Source: Pararhodobacter zhoushanensis
GTDB taxonomy: Bacteria > Pseudomonadota > Alphaproteobacteria > Rhodobacterales > Rhodobacteraceae
Reading direction: 5' to 3'
Assembly (NCBI RefSeq): GCF_003990445.1
Contig: NZ_REEZ01000002.1
Span: 623,121 to 687,120 of the forward strand
DNA: 64,000 bases
Below the pieces are notes generated by a model. It was not told where the DNA came from, made no database searches, and worked only from the letters and a program-made list of their open reading frames with translations. Positions 33,080 to 42,536 of the stretch are shown here, piece after piece. Numbering within the stretch: the stretch's first letter is position 1; the number at the start of each line of letters is the position of its first letter. A program made the position numbers and the translations under genes.

Positions 33080-34999
33080 ATGACCCGCTTCGCCGCTTTC
33101 CTGCTGCTCGGCCTCTTGCTTGCCTTTGGCGCCCTGCGCCCGGCCTTGGCGCAAATCCGGCTGGATCTGCGCGACGTCGATCTGCGCAGCTATATCCAGC
33201 TTGTCTCGGAACAGACCGGACGCAACTTTCTGGTCGATCCCGAGGTGCAGGGCACGGTCTCGGTCTATGCGCCCGTTCCGGTCACGCCGGCGTCGATGTA
33301 CGAAATTTTCCTGAACGTGCTGGAAATCAACGGCGTAACGATCCTTGAGGGCGAGGGCATCGACCGGATCGTGCCGATGCATCTGGCCTCGGGTCTGGCA
33401 GCGGCACGCGCGCAGCGCGGCGGCGGATATGAGACGCGCGTGATCCCGGTGCGCGGCGGCGATATCGTCGAGATGTACGATGTGCTCGAACCGCTGGTCG
33501 CGCCCGATGCGATCCTGACACCGATCCCCTCAGCCGGGCTGTTCGTGCTGTCGGACCGCACCGAAAACATCACCCGGATCGAAGCGCTGATCGAGCGTCT
33601 GAACACCGCCAGCAGCCGTTCGGTGGAAACCATCCGCCTGAACCATGGCCGCGCATCCGAGATGATCACCGTGTTGCAGGCCGCGCTGCCACCGACCGCC
33701 GCTACCGGCACCATCGCCGCCGATCCCGGCGCGAATGCCATCGTCGTGTCCGGCCCGTCCGAATTCCGCGACCGCGTGCGCTCGGTCGTGATGCAGCTTG
33801 ATACGCCCCAGATGCGCCCGACCTCGCGCGTCGTGCGGCTGAACTTCGCGCAGGCCGCCGAGCTCGCCGAGGTGATCCGCCAGTCGATGGGCGCGGGCGG
33901 CGAAGGCGACGCGGCGATCACCGTTGTGGCCGAACCGCAGTCCAACGCGATCATCATCACCGCGCCGCAGGATCGGGTCGAGGCGATCACCCGCGCGATC
34001 CAGTCGCTTGATACCCGCCCGTCGCAGGTGCTGATTGAAGCGGTGATCTTTGAGGTCAGCGCCGAGAACTTCTCGGACCTGTCGGTGCAGTTCGGCGGGC
34101 TGCTCAATGATGCCATCGGCGGCGGCACCTCGTTCGCGCTGGATGGCCGAACCTCACTGATCACGCTGATTTCGGCGGCCATGGCGGGCAACAATGTCAA
34201 TCCCGGCAATGGCGGCGTGCTGGGTGCCTCGGACGGCAACTTCGCCGCGCTGCTCACCGCGATTGCCCGTGAACGCTCGACCCGGCTGCTCAGCACCCCC
34301 GCCGTGCTGACGCTGAACAATCAGGAAGCCGAGATCATCGTGGCGCAGAACGTGCCCTTCGTGACCGGCCAGTATTCCACCGTCGGCGACAGCGCCGTGC
34401 CCGACCAGCCGTTCCAGACCATCGAACGGCAGGACGTCGGCCTGACCCTGACCGTGCGCCCGCAGATCACCGATGACGGCACCGTGCGCATGGCCATCGC
34501 GCAGGAGGTGTCCAACCTGACCGGCACGACATCCGCCGCCGGGGGCGAAGTCACCGCCCGCCGCCGCCTGAGCACCAACGCGCTGGTCGGCGACGGCGAG
34601 GTGATCATTCTGGGTGGGCTGATCGAGGATAACTCGACCGCGCAGAACCAGCGTGTCCCCGGCCTGAGCAACCTGCCCGTGCTGGGCGCGCTGTTCCGGG
34701 GTCGCTCGCTGCAAGAGGGCCAGCGCGTGCTGTTGATCATGCTGCGCCCGCGCGTCGTGCGCGATGACCATCAGGCCACCGCGCTCAGCCGCCAGATCGC
34801 GCGCGAGACCGAACGGCTGGGCCGTCTCGTCTCGCCGCGCAACAACGACAGCCTGTATCCGCAGGTGCGCCGCACCGGCTTTCCCTTCGACGGGGTGGAT
34901 CTGAACCAGCCGTTCGACGATCCCTATGTCGATCAGGCGGTGCGTGACCGTCTGTTCCCGCCGTTGCCGCCCCGCCTGCAAGTGGATCAGGGCCAGTAA
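33080..34999 (+). CDS. gspD: Type II secretion secretin GspD
   Basis: The 639-residue protein has a signal peptide (cleavage after PALA), an N0 domain (IRLDLRDVDLRSYIQLVSEQ, TGRNFLVDPEVQGTVSV) and N1-N3 repeats rich in NAIVVSGP and NAIIITAP motifs. The secretin core follows (VLTLNNQEAEIIVAQNVPFV, DVGLTLTVRPQI, LSNLPVLGALFRG). It forms the outer-membrane channel. No separate pilotin-binding extension is clear at the C-terminus, which ends after a short polar tail. It lies 58 bases after gspC. Confidence 0.93.
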   Translation: MTRFAAFLLLGLLLAFGALRPALAQIRLDLRDVDLRSYIQLVSEQTGRNFLVDPEVQGTVSVYAPVPVTPASMYEIFLNVLEINGVTILEGEGIDRIVPMHLASGLAAARAQRGGGYETRVIPVRGGDIVEMYDVLEPLVAPDAILTPIPSAGLFVLSDRTENITRIEALIERLNTASSRSVETIRLNHGRASEMITVLQAALPPTAATGTIAADPGANAIVVSGPSEFRDRVRSVVMQLDTPQMRPTSRVVRLNFAQAAELAEVIRQSMGAGGEGDAAITVVAEPQSNAIIITAPQDRVEAITRAIQSLDTRPSQVLIEAVIFEVSAENFSDLSVQFGGLLNDAIGGGTSFALDGRTSLITLISAAMAGNNVNPGNGGVLGASDGNFAALLTAIARERSTRLLSTPAVLTLNNQEAEIIVAQNVPFVTGQYSTVGDSAVPDQPFQTIERQDVGLTLTVRPQITDDGTVRMAIAQEVSNLTGTTSAAGGEVTARRRLSTNALVGDGEVIILGGLIEDNSTAQNQRVPGLSNLPVLGALFRGRSLQEGQRVLLIMLRPRVVRDDHQATALSRQIARETERLGRLVSPRNNDSLYPQVRRTGFPFDGVDLNQPFDDPYVDQAVRDRLFPPLPPRLQVDQGQ

Positions 35000-35002
35000 G
35001 CG

Positions 35003-36442
35003 ATGAGCGGCGCGCGCCTGCCCTTCGCCTTTGCCCGCGACAATCAGGTCGCGCTGGACGAGGCCACGCTGCTCACCGGGCCCGAGGTCACGATGAACGG
35101 CTTGCGCGCCGCCCGGCGCGCGGCGGGTCAGGCGGTCGAGCCTGAAACGCACGATGGTGAAGGGTTCCTGTCGCGGCTGTCGCGCCTCTATGACACTGGC
35201 AGCGATGAGGGCGGCGAGGTTGCCTTTGACCTCGAGGATTCGCCCCAACGCGGCACCTCGCGCGACATTCTGGAAGATCCCGAAGACGCGCCGGTGATCC
35301 GGCTGGTCAACCAGATGCTGCGGCAGGCCGTGCGCGGCTCGGCGTCGGACCTTCATCTGGAACCGCATGAGGACGGGTTGCGCGCCCGCATGCGCATCGA
35401 CGGCACCATGCAATCGGTCTTCGACCGCCGCGACGTGCCCGCCAAGCGCGTGGTCTCGCGGCTCAAGGTCATGGCCGGTCTGGACATCGCCGAAACGCGC
35501 CTGCCGCAGGACGGGCGCATTGCGCTGCGTCTGGGCGGGCGGGCCATCGACGTGCGTCTGTCCACCCTGCCCGGCCATCATGGCGAGCGGGTGGTGATGC
35601 GTCTGCTGGACCGCTCGGGCGGGCTGATGGCGCTGGACCGGCTGGGCCTGTCGTCGCTCAACGCCGAGCGGCTGAACCGGCTGGCCGCCCTGCCCAACGG
35701 CATAATTCTGGCGACGGGGCCGACCGGCTCGGGCAAGACGACCACGCTTTATTCCCTGCTGCGGCTGGCCGACCGGCGCGAGCGCACGATCCTGACCGTG
35801 GAAGATCCGGTTGAATACGATCTTCCCGGCATCAGCCAGACCCCGGTGAACCCCGAGATCGGGCTGACCTTCGCGCGCGGGTTGCGCTCGATCCTGCGGC
35901 AAGACCCCGATGTAATCCTGGTGGGCGAGATCCGCGATACCGAGACCGCGCAAACCGCCAGCGAAGCGGCGCTGACCGGGCATCTGGTGTTCTCGTCCCT
36001 GCACGCCAACACCGCTTTGGCCGCCGTGGTGCGCCTGCGCGAGTTGGGCGTTGAGGGCTATCTGATCGCCGCCACCCTGCGCGGCGTCGTGGCGCAGCGG
36101 CTGGTGCGTCGGCTGTGCCCGGATTGCGCGCGCAAGGCCGCGCCCACGGCGGAGGAGGCGGCGCAGTTCGCCGCCCATGGCGTGCCATTGCCTGAGATGA
36201 TCGGCCACGCGGCGGGGTGTGAAAAATGCGATGAGACCGGCTTCACCGGCCGTGTCGGTATTTTTGATATTCTCGAAATAGACGAAACCTTGCGCGCCGC
36301 GATTGACAGCGACGCCTCGGAAGTCACCCTGCGCGAGGCTGCCGGGCCGCGCCCCACACTGATGGCCTCGGCGCTGATGTTGGTTGCCGAGGGCGCAACC
36401 TCGCTGGCCGAGGTGCGCCGCGTACTGGGTGAATCCCCGTGA
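35003..36442 (+). CDS. gspE: Type II secretion ATPase GspE
   Basis: The 479-residue ATPase shows Walker A (GPTGSGKTTTLYSLL), an Asp box (TVEDPVEY), Walker B (DVILVGEIRD), a His box (HLVFSSLHANTA) and the zinc tetracysteine module (LCPDC then GCEKC), which separates GspE from twitching ATPases. It drives the pseudopilus from the cytoplasm. The N1 domain is short compared with the roughly 500-residue model proteins. It begins three bases after gspD and overlaps gspF by four. Confidence 0.93.
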   Translation: MSGARLPFAFARDNQVALDEATLLTGPEVTMNGLRAARRAAGQAVEPETHDGEGFLSRLSRLYDTGSDEGGEVAFDLEDSPQRGTSRDILEDPEDAPVIRLVNQMLRQAVRGSASDLHLEPHEDGLRARMRIDGTMQSVFDRRDVPAKRVVSRLKVMAGLDIAETRLPQDGRIALRLGGRAIDVRLSTLPGHHGERVVMRLLDRSGGLMALDRLGLSSLNAERLNRLAALPNGIILATGPTGSGKTTTLYSLLRLADRRERTILTVEDPVEYDLPGISQTPVNPEIGLTFARGLRSILRQDPDVILVGEIRDTETAQTASEAALTGHLVFSSLHANTALAAVVRLRELGVEGYLIAATLRGVVAQRLVRRLCPDCARKAAPTAEEAAQFAAHGVPLPEMIGHAAGCEKCDETGFTGRVGIFDILEIDETLRAAIDSDASEVTLREAAGPRPTLMASALMLVAEGATSLAEVRRVLGESP

Positions 36443-37647
36443 AAACCTTCGCCTATACCGCCTATACGCCGGACGGCAAACGCAAGCGCGGCGTGGTGGT
36501 GGCCGAGGATGAAAGCGACGCCTCGCTGCGCGTGGCCGAGCTGGGCTTGATGCCCTCGACGCTGGAAGCGCAGGCGGGCGCCCCCGCCAAGGCCCGCAAA
36601 CGCGAGCGCCGCATCGACCGCGATCTGCTCAGCGTGTTCACCCGCCAGATGGCCGTCCTGCTGGGCGCGGGCCTGTCGGCTGACGCCGCGCTTGAGGCCG
36701 TGCAGGGCGCTGCCGGGGCGGCGCGGATCGAACGTCTGGCGGCCGAGGCCCGCGCGGGGTTGCTGCAAGGCGACTCGATGGCCGATGCGCTGACCCGCGC
36801 CGGGGGCGCGCTGCCCGCGTGGTACGCGGCGGCGGTGCGCGCGGGCGAGCAGTCGGGCGATCTGGCCGTGGTCTTCAACACGCTGGCCGAGCATCTGGAA
36901 ACCAGCGCCGGCGACCGCGCCGCGATCACCTCGGCGTTGGTGTATCCGGCGTTTGTCACGATCGTTGCCATCGTTGTCTGCGCGATCCTGATGACCACCG
37001 TCGCGCCCGAGATCATCGCCATGTTCGAGGATTCAGGCCGCCCGCTACCGCCCTTGACCGTCACCGTGATGGGCATCGTCGATTTCATCCGCGATCACTG
37101 GCTGGCGCTGCTGGCGCTGCTGGGGCTGGTCATTGCGGCGATCATCACCGTCAACCGCACCCCCAGCCTGCGCGACCGCCGCGACACCCTGCTGCTGCGC
37201 ACGCCGCTGATCGGACGCTTCCTGCGCATGGCGTCAGCGGCGCAGTATCTCCGCACGCTGGCGGTGGTGATCAACTCACGCCTGCCCTTGACCGAGGCCC
37301 TGCGCTTTTCGGCCGGGGTGCTGGACATCAGCCGCTACCGCTCGGTGGCCGAGGAAGCGGGCGAGGCGCTCAAGCGCGGCGAGAGCCTGTCACAGGCACT
37401 GGCCCGCCTGCCGTTCCTCAACCCCGTGGCTCGGCAACTGGTGCAGGCGGGCGAAGCCTCGGCCCGGCTGGGGCCGATGACCGAACGCGCGGCGGTGCTG
37501 GCGGAAAGCTGGCTCAGAACCGAACGCAAGCGCGTCTCGGTGATCATCGAACCCCTGTCGATGGTGATTGTCGGCGGCATGGTGCTGACCATCGTGCTGG
37601 CCATCCTGTTGCCGATCTTTGACATGCAGGCGCTGGTTACCGGCTAG
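36439..37647 (+). CDS. gspF: Type II secretion inner-membrane protein GspF
   Basis: The 402-residue protein has two copies of the GspF/PilC cytoplasmic domain (VFTRQMAVLLGAGLSADAAL and YLRTLAVVINSRLPLTEALR), each followed by membrane spans. It starts at GTG (36439), overlapping the gspE stop as GTGA. It forms the core of the inner-membrane platform. Its last 11 bases overlap the 3' end of the convergent gspN gene. Confidence 0.93.
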   Translation: MKTFAYTAYTPDGKRKRGVVVAEDESDASLRVAELGLMPSTLEAQAGAPAKARKRERRIDRDLLSVFTRQMAVLLGAGLSADAALEAVQGAAGAARIERLAAEARAGLLQGDSMADALTRAGGALPAWYAAAVRAGEQSGDLAVVFNTLAEHLETSAGDRAAITSALVYPAFVTIVAIVVCAILMTTVAPEIIAMFEDSGRPLPPLTVTVMGIVDFIRDHWLALLALLGLVIAAIITVNRTPSLRDRRDTLLLRTPLIGRFLRMASAAQYLRTLAVVINSRLPLTEALRFSAGVLDISRYRSVAEEAGEALKRGESLSQALARLPFLNPVARQLVQAGEASARLGPMTERAAVLAESWLRTERKRVSVIIEPLSMVIVGGMVLTIVLAILLPIFDMQALVTG

Positions 37648-38116
37648 CCAGCCGCCAGCCATCCTCCCAGATCACGGTCACGGCTCCGGCAGGATCACTG
37701 CCCCGCGCCTGCCCTTCAAGCTGGCCTTCGCGCAGCGTGCCGTCCAGCCCGACCAGCATCTCGCCGCCCTCAAGCGCCAGATCCCCCGCGCCTGCGTCCA
37801 GAAAGCTCAGCGGCACGATCCCGGTGATCTGTGAGATGCGCACGGCTGTCCCTTCCGGCTCGGCCCGCCCCTGCGCCTGCCAGTCGGGGCCGGTCAGCGT
37901 GACGTCAAACCCGCTCCACCCGCTCAACCGCCAGTGCAGCGCGGCCCCGTTCAGCGTGCCACGGCCTTCGGTGAAATGGGCATCATCCGCGACCCCATCA
38001 ACCCACGCAGGCAGGCTCAGCCCGGTCATCCGCAGATGCGCCAGCGTGCCGCCAAACAGCACCGCGACGCACAGGCCCAGCCAGAGGCCGAGGAAGATGG
38101 CAAACCAACGGATCAT
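37637..38116 (-). CDS. gspN: Type II secretion protein GspN
   Basis: The 159-residue protein has one N-terminal membrane span (FAIFLGLWLGLCVAVLFGGT) and a periplasmic beta-rich part with GRGTLNGAALHWRL and LEGGEMLVGLDGTLREGQLE, matching the GspN family (an optional T2SS component). It is shorter than the roughly 250-residue classical members. It is the last gene of gspGHIJKLMN and overlaps gspM by four bases. Confidence 0.8.
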   Translation of the reverse strand: MIRWFAIFLGLWLGLCVAVLFGGTLAHLRMTGLSLPAWVDGVADDAHFTEGRGTLNGAALHWRLSGWSGFDVTLTGPDWQAQGRAEPEGTAVRISQITGIVPLSFLDAGAGDLALEGGEMLVGLDGTLREGQLEGQARGSDPAGAVTVIWEDGWRLASR

Positions 38117-38610
38117 CGCAGCGGCTCCAGTTGCAGCTCTGCATCAACCTCGCCGGGCGCGGATCGTTCCACCTGCAGCGCGTTGATGCGGTAGCCCGCG
38201 CCATCCTCGATCCCGTCCAGCCAGCCCATGAGATCGCCAAACGGCACCTCGGCCAGCGTCAGCGCGACGCGCCCGTTGGGACCGTTGGCGAGCAGGGTCA
38301 CGGCATCGCGCAGCCCGGCGTCGATCAGGCGCAGCTCGATCCCGCCAAGGCCCACGGGTGCGGGGCGCTCTGTCTGGGTCGCGGTGCCGGGGCGCGGCAG
38401 CGCGGCAATGTCCAGCTGACGCGCGGCGTACCAGTCGCGCACCGCCTGCGCGGCGGCCAGATCCGCGCGGGCTGCGGTGCGGGCGTCCATCAGCGGCAGG
38501 GCGACCAGCGCGACAAAGGCCACCGGCAGCGCACCCAGCGCCAGCAGCGCCAGCAACAGCCGCTCGCGCGGGCTGCGTCCGGCCAGCAGACGGGCAAGCG
38601 CGGCGATCAT
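38113..38610 (-). CDS. gspM: Type II secretion protein GspM
   Basis: The 165-residue protein has a short cytoplasmic tail (LLAGRSPRERLLLALLALGA, entering one membrane span) and a ferredoxin-like periplasmic domain ending with GDLMGWLDGIEDGAGYRINA and an LQVERS strand. This architecture and position after gspL identify GspM, which stabilises GspL in the inner-membrane platform. It is coupled to both neighbours by four-base overlaps. Confidence 0.87.
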   Translation of the reverse strand: MIAALARLLAGRSPRERLLLALLALGALPVAFVALVALPLMDARTAARADLAAAQAVRDWYAARQLDIAALPRPGTATQTERPAPVGLGGIELRLIDAGLRDAVTLLANGPNGRVALTLAEVPFGDLMGWLDGIEDGAGYRINALQVERSAPGEVDAELQLEPLR

Positions 38611-39770
38611 GGGGCGGCCTCCAGCGACAGGGTCGCGGCGACGCCGCCATCGGGGTCGATGCCCGAACGGGTGGTGCGCGCTGTCACACCGACCTCGGCC
38701 AGCGCGCCCGCCAGCGCGTCGAGCGCGCGGAAATCGGGGACGCGCAGCGCGGCGCTCAACCCGTCGATGCCCAGCGAGACCGACTGCACCTCGACCCCGG
38801 CCAAAACCGGCGCGGCGGCGCGCAGCAGGTCCAGCGGGCCGGTGGGTGCTGCGACGGGAGCCGTAGCGGCGCGGCGGCGCTCGATCTCGCGCGTGACCTG
38901 CACCTGCAGGTCAAGGATCGGCCCCGAGGGCAGCACATCCCGGCGCACAGCGGCCAGCGTTTCGGCCTGCACGGCCACGGCCAGCGCGCGGTCATTGCGG
39001 ATCGCCAGCGCTTGCGCCCCGGCCCAGCCCAAAGCGCCCAGCAACACCAGGACCGCAGGCCACATCAACCGGCGCAGACGGGCCTCGACCCCCACGGCAT
39101 CGGCGCGGGGATCGCGGGCGAAATCGACGGCATCTTCGCCATGTTCCAGCACAACCGGCGTCATCGCAGCCGGCAGATCCCCTGCCGCGCGCGCCAGCGT
39201 CACCCCCTCGAACAGCGCGGCATAGGCCGAGCCCGCCTCGCCCGTCAGCAACACCGCGCCGGGAGCCGCGCCGGTCGCGCGGGCCTCGGACAGTGCCAAG
39301 GTCAGCATGCGCAGCGCCAGCGGATGCTCGGCGCTGAACCCGTCGCCGACCCCCATCCGGGCCGTCACGCCGTCGCGGTCCGCCTGCACGCACCACAATC
39401 CCGGCGCGGTGGGCAGGGCAAAGTAATCGGGCACCAGCCCCCGGCACCGCGGCGCGGCAGAGCCCAGCGCCGCCCGCCAGCGCAGCACCGCCGCACGCTC
39501 GGCCACCGCAACGCGGGTCCAGTCATCGGCCCCGGCCAGCCGCGCCGGACGGACCTCAAGCCCAGCACCCAGCCGGTCCTGCGCCTGCCGCCGCGCGACA
39601 TCCTCGCGGGCGGCGCCCTTCAGTGCAGGGGGCAGGCTCAGCGCGATCAGGGGCGCATCGGCACCGGGCACCAAAGCGATGAACGGCCCGGAAGGCGGCG
39701 CATCCTCGCCCAGACGCCAGGTCGCGGGCGGGGCGGCTCGGCGGCGGCGGGAGGGGGCGACAGGGGGCAT
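38607..39770 (-). CDS. gspL: Type II secretion protein GspL
   Basis: The 387-residue protein has a cytoplasmic actin-like domain (WRLGEDAPPSGPFIALVPGA, ALSLPPALKGAAREDVARRQ), a single membrane span near residue 240 (AVLVLLGALGWAGAQALAI) and a small periplasmic ferredoxin-like domain. GspL recruits the GspE ATPase to the membrane. Its ATG shares one base with the gspK stop. Confidence 0.87.
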   Translation of the reverse strand: MPPVAPSRRRRAAPPATWRLGEDAPPSGPFIALVPGADAPLIALSLPPALKGAAREDVARRQAQDRLGAGLEVRPARLAGADDWTRVAVAERAAVLRWRAALGSAAPRCRGLVPDYFALPTAPGLWCVQADRDGVTARMGVGDGFSAEHPLALRMLTLALSEARATGAAPGAVLLTGEAGSAYAALFEGVTLARAAGDLPAAMTPVVLEHGEDAVDFARDPRADAVGVEARLRRLMWPAVLVLLGALGWAGAQALAIRNDRALAVAVQAETLAAVRRDVLPSGPILDLQVQVTREIERRRAATAPVAAPTGPLDLLRAAAPVLAGVEVQSVSLGIDGLSAALRVPDFRALDALAGALAEVGVTARTTRSGIDPDGGVAATLSLEAAP

Positions 39771-40624
39771 CAGGGCAACTCGGGCAACGACATCAACACG
39801 GCGCTGTCACCCTCAGGCCCGCCCGTGTCAATCACAACAGACCGGCGCAGGGCAAGGGTGTCAAGCCGCGCCTCGATACGCGCCTCGAAGTAGCGCGAGG
39901 TCGTCCCCAGCGGCAACGTCTCGAAGGCGGCGGCGACCTCGTCTCCGAACCGTTGCGCGATCCATGTGTTCAGCGTCGCGATCTCGTCAGCCGGTTCGCG
40001 CTGAACCTGCCGCAGGATCGCGTCACGGGTCAGGCCGGGCAGATCGGGGGTCAGCGCGGCGAACACCGCGTCGGACATCGTGTTGATGTTCAGCGCCGTC
40101 GCGCGCGGCAAGGCGGTGAGGAAGGGCAGCAACGCGTCCCAGTCATCGCGCGCGTCGCCCACAACGCCGCGCAGAAACAGCGGTGCGGAAATCGGCTCAG
40201 CATCCTCGCGGCTGTCGATTTCGGCCAGAATGTCAGTGACCGCATCGTCGGACAGGCCCTGCCCCTCGGCCAGAAGCCGAAATGCGGCGTGCCAGCGCCC
40301 GTCCTCGTCGGCCTTTAGCAGATTAAGGTTAAAGCGGCCTGAAAGATCGGTGATCTCCCACGCCAAGAACCCGCGATCAATCTCGATCCCGTCGCGCGGT
40401 CGCGCCCAGTCCTGACGGCGGTTGACCGGACCGTCGGGCAAGCGGGTGCGCAGCAGCGAAACCGCGCTGCCGATATAGAGCGTTGCCTGCTCGGCCCCCT
40501 GCCGCCAGTCCAGCCGCTCGCGTGCCCGCTCGGCGCGAAGCATCAGCGCGGTCGCGACGGCAGCGATGGCGGCGACGATCAGCAACGCCTGAATCAGCGC
40601 CATGCCGCGCGGGTGTTTCCTCAT
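39770..40624 (-). CDS. gspK: Minor pseudopilin GspK
   Basis: The 284-residue protein starts MRKHPRGMALIQALLIVAAI: the prepilin peptidase site is G before MALIQ. Glutamine stands at the +5 position where other pseudopilins have glutamate, a known trait of GspK, the tip protein. The large periplasmic domain contains FLAWEITDLSGRFNLNLL and repeated helix-hairpin-like segments (LPGLTRDAILRQVQ). It caps the pseudopilus with GspI and GspJ. The ATG at 40624 overlaps the gspJ stop; further upstream is gspJ in another frame. Confidence 0.9.
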   Translation of the reverse strand: MRKHPRGMALIQALLIVAAIAAVATALMLRAERARERLDWRQGAEQATLYIGSAVSLLRTRLPDGPVNRRQDWARPRDGIEIDRGFLAWEITDLSGRFNLNLLKADEDGRWHAAFRLLAEGQGLSDDAVTDILAEIDSREDAEPISAPLFLRGVVGDARDDWDALLPFLTALPRATALNINTMSDAVFAALTPDLPGLTRDAILRQVQREPADEIATLNTWIAQRFGDEVAAAFETLPLGTTSRYFEARIEARLDTLALRRSVVIDTGGPEGDSAVLMSLPELP

Positions 40625-41133
40625 CGCACCACCACCACGTCCAGCGCGCCCCAGCGATCGGTTTCGATGGTCACGCGCAGGCCGGGGGGCAGGCCGGTGC
40701 TCTCGTCGCCATCCTCGCGCCCGATCTGCACCACACTGAGCCCACGCACACCCTCCAGCATCTGCCGCGCCGGACCGCCCTGCTCGCCCCGGACCAAAGC
40801 GCCGCCCTCGACGCGCCACTCGACCACCGCCACGGCAAGCGCCCCGTCCCCTGGCACCTCGGCCAGCCCGCCACGCGCCAGCGTGATGCGGTTGTCCCCC
40901 AGCGCCAGCCCGAGCTCCGTTTCCTCCAGTGTTGCGGGAAGTGGCACCACCGCCTCGAAATCCTGCCGCAGCAGTGACAGCGTGCGGATCACCGCAACCG
41001 CCTGCACATCCGTCCGCGTCAGGATCTCGCGCTGAAAGAACACGCCGCTCAGCGCCTGTACGCCCATGATCGACACGACGGCCAGAATCGCCATCGCCAC
41101 CAGCAGCTCGATCAGGGTGAAGCCGCGCCGCAT
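40621..41133 (-). CDS. gspJ: Minor pseudopilin GspJ
   Basis: The 170-residue protein begins MRRGFTLIELLVAMAILAVV, a canonical class III signal cleaved at G-F. GspJ features follow: VFFQREILTRTDVQAVAVIR, LSLLRQDFEAVVPLPA and a C-terminal strand ALDVVVVR. It joins GspK and GspI at the pseudopilus tip. The ATG shares one base with the gspI stop. Confidence 0.88.
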   Translation of the reverse strand: MRRGFTLIELLVAMAILAVVSIMGVQALSGVFFQREILTRTDVQAVAVIRTLSLLRQDFEAVVPLPATLEETELGLALGDNRITLARGGLAEVPGDGALAVAVVEWRVEGGALVRGEQGGPARQMLEGVRGLSVVQIGREDGDESTGLPPGLRVTIETDRWGALDVVVVR

Positions 41134-41492
41134 CAGCGCGCCTGCCGGGGCACGGCGACGACATAGCGCGCGCCGGGGCGGCCGTCGGCACTGACCACGA
41201 TCGTCACCTCCATCAGCCCGGCGCTGGTGTTGGCGACCTGCTGGTCCACGTCCCACACGATGCTGCCCATCGTTTCACGCAGGGGCAAGTCCTGCGCCGC
41301 CGTGCCGCCCGGCAGCCGCACCATCGCCGCCCGGTTCAGCGCCACTTCGGTGGCAAAGGCACGGTCCAGCTGCCCACCGATCCCCCGCTGCGCGCTGTCA
41401 AAGCTGCGATAGGCCGCGACCGTCCCGATGGCGAGGATCGCCACGGCCACCGCCAGTTCGATCAGCGTGAACCCCTTTACGGCGCGTCGCAT
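41133..41492 (-). CDS. gspI: Minor pseudopilin GspI
   Basis: The 119-residue protein (MRRAVKGFTLIELAVAVAIL) has a prepilin signal cleaved at G-F and the GspI pattern LNRAAMVRLPG and a short C-terminal sheet. Its start lies inside the 3' end of gspH (16-base overlap), which suggests coupled translation. Length fits the family (about 120). Confidence 0.87.
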   Translation of the reverse strand: MRRAVKGFTLIELAVAVAILAIGTVAAYRSFDSAQRGIGGQLDRAFATEVALNRAAMVRLPGGTAAQDLPLRETMGSIVWDVDQQVANTSAGLMEVTIVVSADGRPGARYVVAVPRQAR

Positions 41493-41992
41493 TGGAGCGC
41501 CTCTCCGTTCGGGGCGGAGCAGGAGCGGCGGGTTGCCGAGCCAAGCACGCTCATCGCGAAGGGCGTACTCCGCCCGTCCGAGGCAAAGCGGATCGGCGGC
41601 GCATCCTGCGCGCGTGGCGCGTTGAGGCCGGGCATGTAGGGCTGCCCGCCGACCTGCCAGCTCAGCGCGGCTCCGCGCAGCACCAGCGGCGCGCCGATCC
41701 TCTCCCATGTGCCCGCGCTGTCCAGCTTGGCCAGCACCCAGCCGTCGGCGCGCGGATAGATCCCCGTCACCGTCCGTCCCAGCAATGCCGCATCACGCGC
41801 CCGCTCGATCCCCTGCTCCAAGCGCGCGGCATCCGACACGCCCGAGGGACGCGCGAAGACGCCACCGGCACTCAGCCCGGTGCCGACGGCAAGAATGGCG
41901 ATGATGGTGATGACGACCAGCAGCTCGATCAGCGTGAAGCCTGACGCTGACCGACGCCGTCTATTCGCCCTGCCAGCTGGTGAGATCCGCAT
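41477..41992 (-). CDS. gspH: Minor pseudopilin GspH
   Basis: The 171-residue protein (MRISPAGRANRRRRSASGFT, then LIELLVVITIIAILAVG) carries a prepilin signal with a rather long basic leader of 18 residues. The GspH core follows (DAARLEQGIERARDAALLGR, PLVLRGAALSWQVG). The chosen ATG at 41992 has GGAGG ten bases upstream and overlaps the gspG 3' end by 32 bases. Residues after the stop of gspG encode the RRRR leader, so the overlap probably arose by gene compaction. Confidence 0.85.
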   Translation of the reverse strand: MRISPAGRANRRRRSASGFTLIELLVVITIIAILAVGTGLSAGGVFARPSGVSDAARLEQGIERARDAALLGRTVTGIYPRADGWVLAKLDSAGTWERIGAPLVLRGAALSWQVGGQPYMPGLNAPRAQDAPPIRFASDGRSTPFAMSVLGSATRRSCSAPNGEALQCDAP

Positions 41993-42437
41993 CGGCGCCA
42001 CTGCCTCCGCTGCGCCCGTCGGCGCCATAGCTGACGATGTCAAAGGGCCCGTGAACACCGGGCGAAAGGTAGAGATACTCGCGACCCCACGGATCATCCG
42101 GCACCCGCTCAAGATAACCGCCGTCCGACCAGTTCGCCGGCACCGGGGCCGAGGTCGGGCGGGTCACCAGCGCGGCGAGACCCTGATCCGAGGTCGGATA
42201 GCTGCCCGAATCCAGCCGGTAGAGGTTCAGCGCCGAGGTAATCGCCGCGATATCGGCCTGCGCGCGTGCGGCGCGGGCCTGATCCGGGCGGTCGATGACA
42301 CGCGGCACGATGACCACGGCCAGCAGGGCCAGAATGACCACGACAACCATCAATTCAATCAACGTCAGACCGGCATCGCGGCGCAACGCCTTTCGGTTCT
42401 TGACCTTGCCCCGCCCCTTGATAGCGTCCGTCGCCAT
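41961..42437 (-). CDS. gspG: Major pseudopilin GspG
   Basis: The 158-residue protein has a 21-residue leader and a cleavage site G-LTLIE (leucine rather than the usual phenylalanine at +1), then LMVVVVILALLAVVIVPRVI. The GspG-specific middle follows: YRLDSGSYPTSDQGLAALV and GYLERVPDDPWGREYLYLSP with the calcium-loop region near GADGRSGGSGADADL. It forms the pseudopilus shaft. It is the first gene of the leftward gspGHIJKLMN operon; a promoter probably lies in the 99-base gap shared with gspO. Confidence 0.93.
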   Translation of the reverse strand: MATDAIKGRGKVKNRKALRRDAGLTLIELMVVVVILALLAVVIVPRVIDRPDQARAARAQADIAAITSALNLYRLDSGSYPTSDQGLAALVTRPTSAPVPANWSDGGYLERVPDDPWGREYLYLSPGVHGPFDIVSYGADGRSGGSGADADLTSWQGE

Positions 42438-42536
42438 GCCCAACCCCTGCCTGCTTACACGTACTTCGCCGCAGACTAGCCCCGCGTCGCGCGCATCACA
42501 ACCGCGTCGCCGCCCCCAAGGCGTTGGAAACGTGGC

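Noticed and set aside
34154..36208. 684-residue minus-strand open frame across gspD/gspE
   Set aside because: It spans two real genes, has shadow-type composition and no ribosome site or motif.
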